Below the pieces are notes generated by a model that was not told the origin of the DNA, made no database searches, and saw only the letters and a list, made by a program, of their open reading frames with translations. Of a stretch of DNA of 64,000 nucleotides, positions 61,552 through 64,000 are shown one piece after another (positions within the stretch are counted from its first letter, which is position 1; each line of letters opens with the position of its first letter). The position numbers were made by a program, and so were the translations under genes. Source of the DNA: UBA3789 sp963661295. Lineage in GTDB: Bacteria; Bacillota_I; Bacilli_A; RF39; UBA660. The stretch spans positions 1 through 64,000 of the forward strand of contig CAVLBI010000133.1 of NCBI GenBank assembly GCA_963661295.1, in the 5' to 3' direction.

Positions 61552-63348
61552 ATGAGTAAAATTCATGTAATGGATGAAGTACTTGCAAATAAAATAGCAG
61601 CAGGAGAAGTAGTAGAAAAATGTATGAATGTCGTAAAAGAATTAGTAGAAAATTCAATAGATGCATCCTCAGATGAAATAATAATAAAATTAATAGATTC
61701 CGGAGTAAAAGAAATAGAAGTAAGTGATAATGGAATAGGTATGGATCGAGAAGATGCAAAAATGGCTTTTCAAAGACATGCAACATCAAAATTAAAAAAC
61801 TTAGATGACTTATTTTATATAGAATCATTAGGTTTTAGAGGTGAAGCACTTCCATCAATTGCCAGTGTATCAAATGTTAGACTAAAAACAAGTAATGGTG
61901 AAGTCGGTACAATAGTAACACTAGAAGGTGGAAAAAACATGCAAGTAACGTCATCTGATCTTCAAAAAGGAACAACAATCACAGTATCAGATTTATTTTA
62001 TAATACTCCAGTTCGATTAAAATATTTGAAGAATCTATATGTAGAGTTAGCCTATATAGTTGAATATTTAAATAAAATGGCACTATCATATCCAAATATT
62101 AAGTTTACATTAATAAATAACGATAAAGTATTATTAAAAACAGACGGTAATGGAGATCTTTTAAAAGTCATCTATGAAATATATGGAGTAGATATTACAA
62201 AGAAAATGATCCCAATCGAAGGGGAAAATGATGATTATTATATTCATGGATATATTTCTTATCCTGAAGTAACTAAAGGGAATAGAAACTCAATCACAAC
62301 TCTAGTAAATGGAAGAGTAATTAAAAATAATGAACTTAATAAATGTATTGTTGATTGTTACCACACATACATTCATAAAGATAGATATCCAGTAATTGTA
62401 CTAAATATTGAAGTAGACCCAATACTAATAGATATCAACATCCACCCAACTAAAATGGACATAAAATTTTCTAAGATGGACACTCTAAAAGATTTAGTAA
62501 TAGATTTAATTACAAAGAGGTTAGAAAATATCACATTAATACCAGAAGTATCCGTAAGAGATAGTTACTCAGTTAGTGAAGTTCATAGACAAATAACAAA
62601 TAATATAGATAAAGAAGAACAAAAAGAAGAACCGGAAAACAAATATGAAGAAATGACTCTAGACTTTGAAGTTGCAGAACAAAAGAAAGTCTATGAAAAG
62701 GAAAAGAAAGACAAATTAAAAGAAGACTTGCCATTTGAAATAGAAGAAGAACCAGAAAAAGTTGCTAGAATCAAAAAAATGATTCCTCGAGGAGTTGTTT
62801 TAATGACATACATCGTTGCTGAAAATGAAGATGGAATGTATTTAATAGACCAACATGCCGCTGCTGAGAGAATAAACTATGAAAAAATATTAAAACAGAT
62901 GAATGAATCACCAATCACAATAGACTTATTAATCCCGATAAAAATAGAATTAAGGCCCGATGAATTTATTCTCGCAAGAGAAAGATTTGACTTACTAAAA
63001 CAATATGGCTTTGATGTAGATGAATTTGGATTCGACAGTATAATAATAAGATCTCATCCAAGTTGGATTCCAGAAGATAAATCAGAAGAAATAATAAGAA
63101 AAATAGTTGATATCATAATTGATAAAGGAGAATTTGACTTTGATAAGTTTATATGGCGTATGGCCGCAACAACAGCATGTAGAATGTCTGTAATGGCAAA
63201 TACATATATATCTCCTGAAGATGAAGAATGGATATTAGAAAATATTAGATATTGCGATAATCCATTTACATGTCCTCATGGAAGACCAACAATAATTACA
63301 TATTCAAGATATGAATTAGAAAGATTATTTAAACGTCAACTTGATTAA
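61552..63348 (+). CDS. mutL: DNA mismatch repair protein MutL (endonuclease type)
   Basis: A 598-residue mismatch-repair ATPase. N-terminal GHKL motifs: NKIAAGEVVE, ELVENSIDASS, DNGIGM, RHATSKL, GFRGEALPSIASVS, and GTTITVSDLFYNTPVR. An acidic linker (residues ~340-410) leads to the C-terminal endonuclease domain with DQHAAAERINYE, TACRMSV and CPHGRPT, so it nicks DNA as in Bacillus. TAGGTGGTAAA precedes the ATG. mutS is not in the window. Confidence 0.96.
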   Translation: MSKIHVMDEVLANKIAAGEVVEKCMNVVKELVENSIDASSDEIIIKLIDSGVKEIEVSDNGIGMDREDAKMAFQRHATSKLKNLDDLFYIESLGFRGEALPSIASVSNVRLKTSNGEVGTIVTLEGGKNMQVTSSDLQKGTTITVSDLFYNTPVRLKYLKNLYVELAYIVEYLNKMALSYPNIKFTLINNDKVLLKTDGNGDLLKVIYEIYGVDITKKMIPIEGENDDYYIHGYISYPEVTKGNRNSITTLVNGRVIKNNELNKCIVDCYHTYIHKDRYPVIVLNIEVDPILIDINIHPTKMDIKFSKMDTLKDLVIDLITKRLENITLIPEVSVRDSYSVSEVHRQITNNIDKEEQKEEPENKYEEMTLDFEVAEQKKVYEKEKKDKLKEDLPFEIEEEPEKVARIKKMIPRGVVLMTYIVAENEDGMYLIDQHAAAERINYEKILKQMNESPITIDLLIPIKIELRPDEFILARERFDLLKQYGFDVDEFGFDSIIIRSHPSWIPEDKSEEIIRKIVDIIIDKGEFDFDKFIWRMAATTACRMSVMANTYISPEDEEWILENIRYCDNPFTCPHGRPTIITYSRYELERLFKRQLD

Positions 63349-63398
63349 AATAAAATTTTTTAGTATAATATGTCCCATAAAAAAGGGGGATTATAATA

Positions 63399-64000
63399 AT
63401 GAAAAACAAAATATTTGATAATGTTTACCCATTCACAACAGAAGAAATCGCAAGTTACTTTCCAATATTAGAACTAAAAGGAAAAAGTGTGTTGACAGTA
63501 GGCTCATCATCAGACCAAGCCTTTAATGCTCTTTTACTAGGAGCTAAAAATATAACAGTCTATGACATAAATGAAAATACCGCAAGATTTGGTAAATTAA
63601 AAAAAGACATAATAATAAACACCCAATCAAGAAAGCAAATGTATGATAAAGTCTTAAGGATAAAAGAAGTTCCATTATCACAAGATGTATTTAGTTTTAA
63701 TTCATTAAAATATATGAATACATATATGGCTAGTCAAAAGTCATACAGTAAATTAAGAAAACTACTTTCAGAAGAGTCAGATAAAATAAGTTATGTAGAA
63801 GGGAATATAATGGATCTTCAACCAATAAAAGATAAGAGATACGACGTTATAATAACTTCTAATGTATTACAATATTTAGACTTTTTTGTTCCACAAGATG
63901 CATCAATTGAAGAAGCTTTACAAAGTCTATTCAATGAACTAAAAGATCATTTAACAGAAAAAGGTATCTTACAATTATTATATTATTATTCCTTCACAAA
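63399..64000 (+). CDS. SAM-dependent methyltransferase-like protein (partial)
   Basis: The first 200 codons of a gene that runs off the window. A Rossmann-type SAM site, KSVLTVGSSSDQAFNALLLG, is followed by VYDINEN (strand 2 acid) and a late DVIITSNVLQY motif, as in DUF3419-type methyltransferases. Substrate unknown. AAAAAGGGGGAT precedes ATG 63399, with TATAAT at 63364-63369. Confidence 0.7.
   Translation, partial: MKNKIFDNVYPFTTEEIASYFPILELKGKSVLTVGSSSDQAFNALLLGAKNITVYDINENTARFGKLKKDIIINTQSRKQMYDKVLRIKEVPLSQDVFSFNSLKYMNTYMASQKSYSKLRKLLSEESDKISYVEGNIMDLQPIKDKRYDVIITSNVLQYLDFFVPQDASIEEALQSLFNELKDHLTEKGILQLLYYYSFT

Overview
The window is a very AT-rich, gene-dense piece of a Gram-positive, low-GC bacterial chromosome (class Bacilli or close to it). 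Start sites carry strong AGGAGG/GGTGA ribosome sites, genes often overlap by 1-4 bases (ATGA, TAATG), and the gene pairs are those of Bacilli: dnaG-rpoD-trmK, nfo beside a DUF2624-like gene, ylbJ/ylbL, ymfF-ymfH, and tkt-sirA-yneF. Homologues of sporulation proteins (a SpoIIID-like regulator, YlbJ, SirA) together with type IV prepilins suggest a gut-type, Erysipelotrichia/RF39-like lineage; that placement is inference. TGG encodes Trp and TGA is a working stop, so the standard bacterial code applies.

Layout: 1-3.2 kb, a membrane protein, then a threonine T-box leader in front of a metallo-beta-lactamase-fold gene and a ThrRS that lacks the TGS domain. 3.3-7.4 kb, dnaG-rpoD-trmK. 7.4-16.8 kb, surface proteins: an anchored repeat protein, DUF421, a GHL10-type hydrolase, two prepilins, a class B PBP, a sortase and a lipoprotein, with nfo among them. 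16.8-21.4 kb, rpmG, efp, ftsK and two nonsense-disrupted pseudogenes. 21.4-27.9 kb, a MerR regulator divergent from an aldo-keto reductase and flavodoxin, then deoD and ymfF/ymfH. 28-34.4 kb, an ITPase-like protein, lepA, a SpoIIID-like regulator, hemW, an HD protein and tmk. 34.4-41.4 kb, a pilus ATPase with an unusual tail, two prepilin-like genes, ylbJ, ylbL and a deoxyribonucleotidase. 41.4-44.8 kb, a two-component system preceded by tandem operator/promoter cassettes, plus yitT, which carries the same cassette. 44.8-53.7 kb, acyltransferases, a hydrolase, DUF1003, a lipoprotein, tRNA-Arg(CCG), tRNA-Thr(CGT), a degenerate patch, an acetyltransferase and a Ca2+-type P-ATPase. 53.7-59.2 kb, tkt-sirA, an accessory insertion (IS30 remnant, a truncated paralogue, a 519-residue unknown protein, a possible structured RNA), then yneF. 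59.2-64 kb, uvrC, a prepilin, mutL and a truncated methyltransferase-like gene.

The most unusual signals are: (1) heptamer-pair operator/promoter/RBS cassettes repeated in tandem before the response regulator and again before yitT with fixed spacing; (2) the accessory insertion that splits the conserved sirA-yneF pair; (3) a likely ATT-initiated DUF2624-like gene; (4) a T-box serving a hydrolase plus ThrRS; and (5) five scattered prepilins with a PilB-type ATPase bearing a long Thr/Pro-rich tail. All calls come from reading the sequence; no database search was run.
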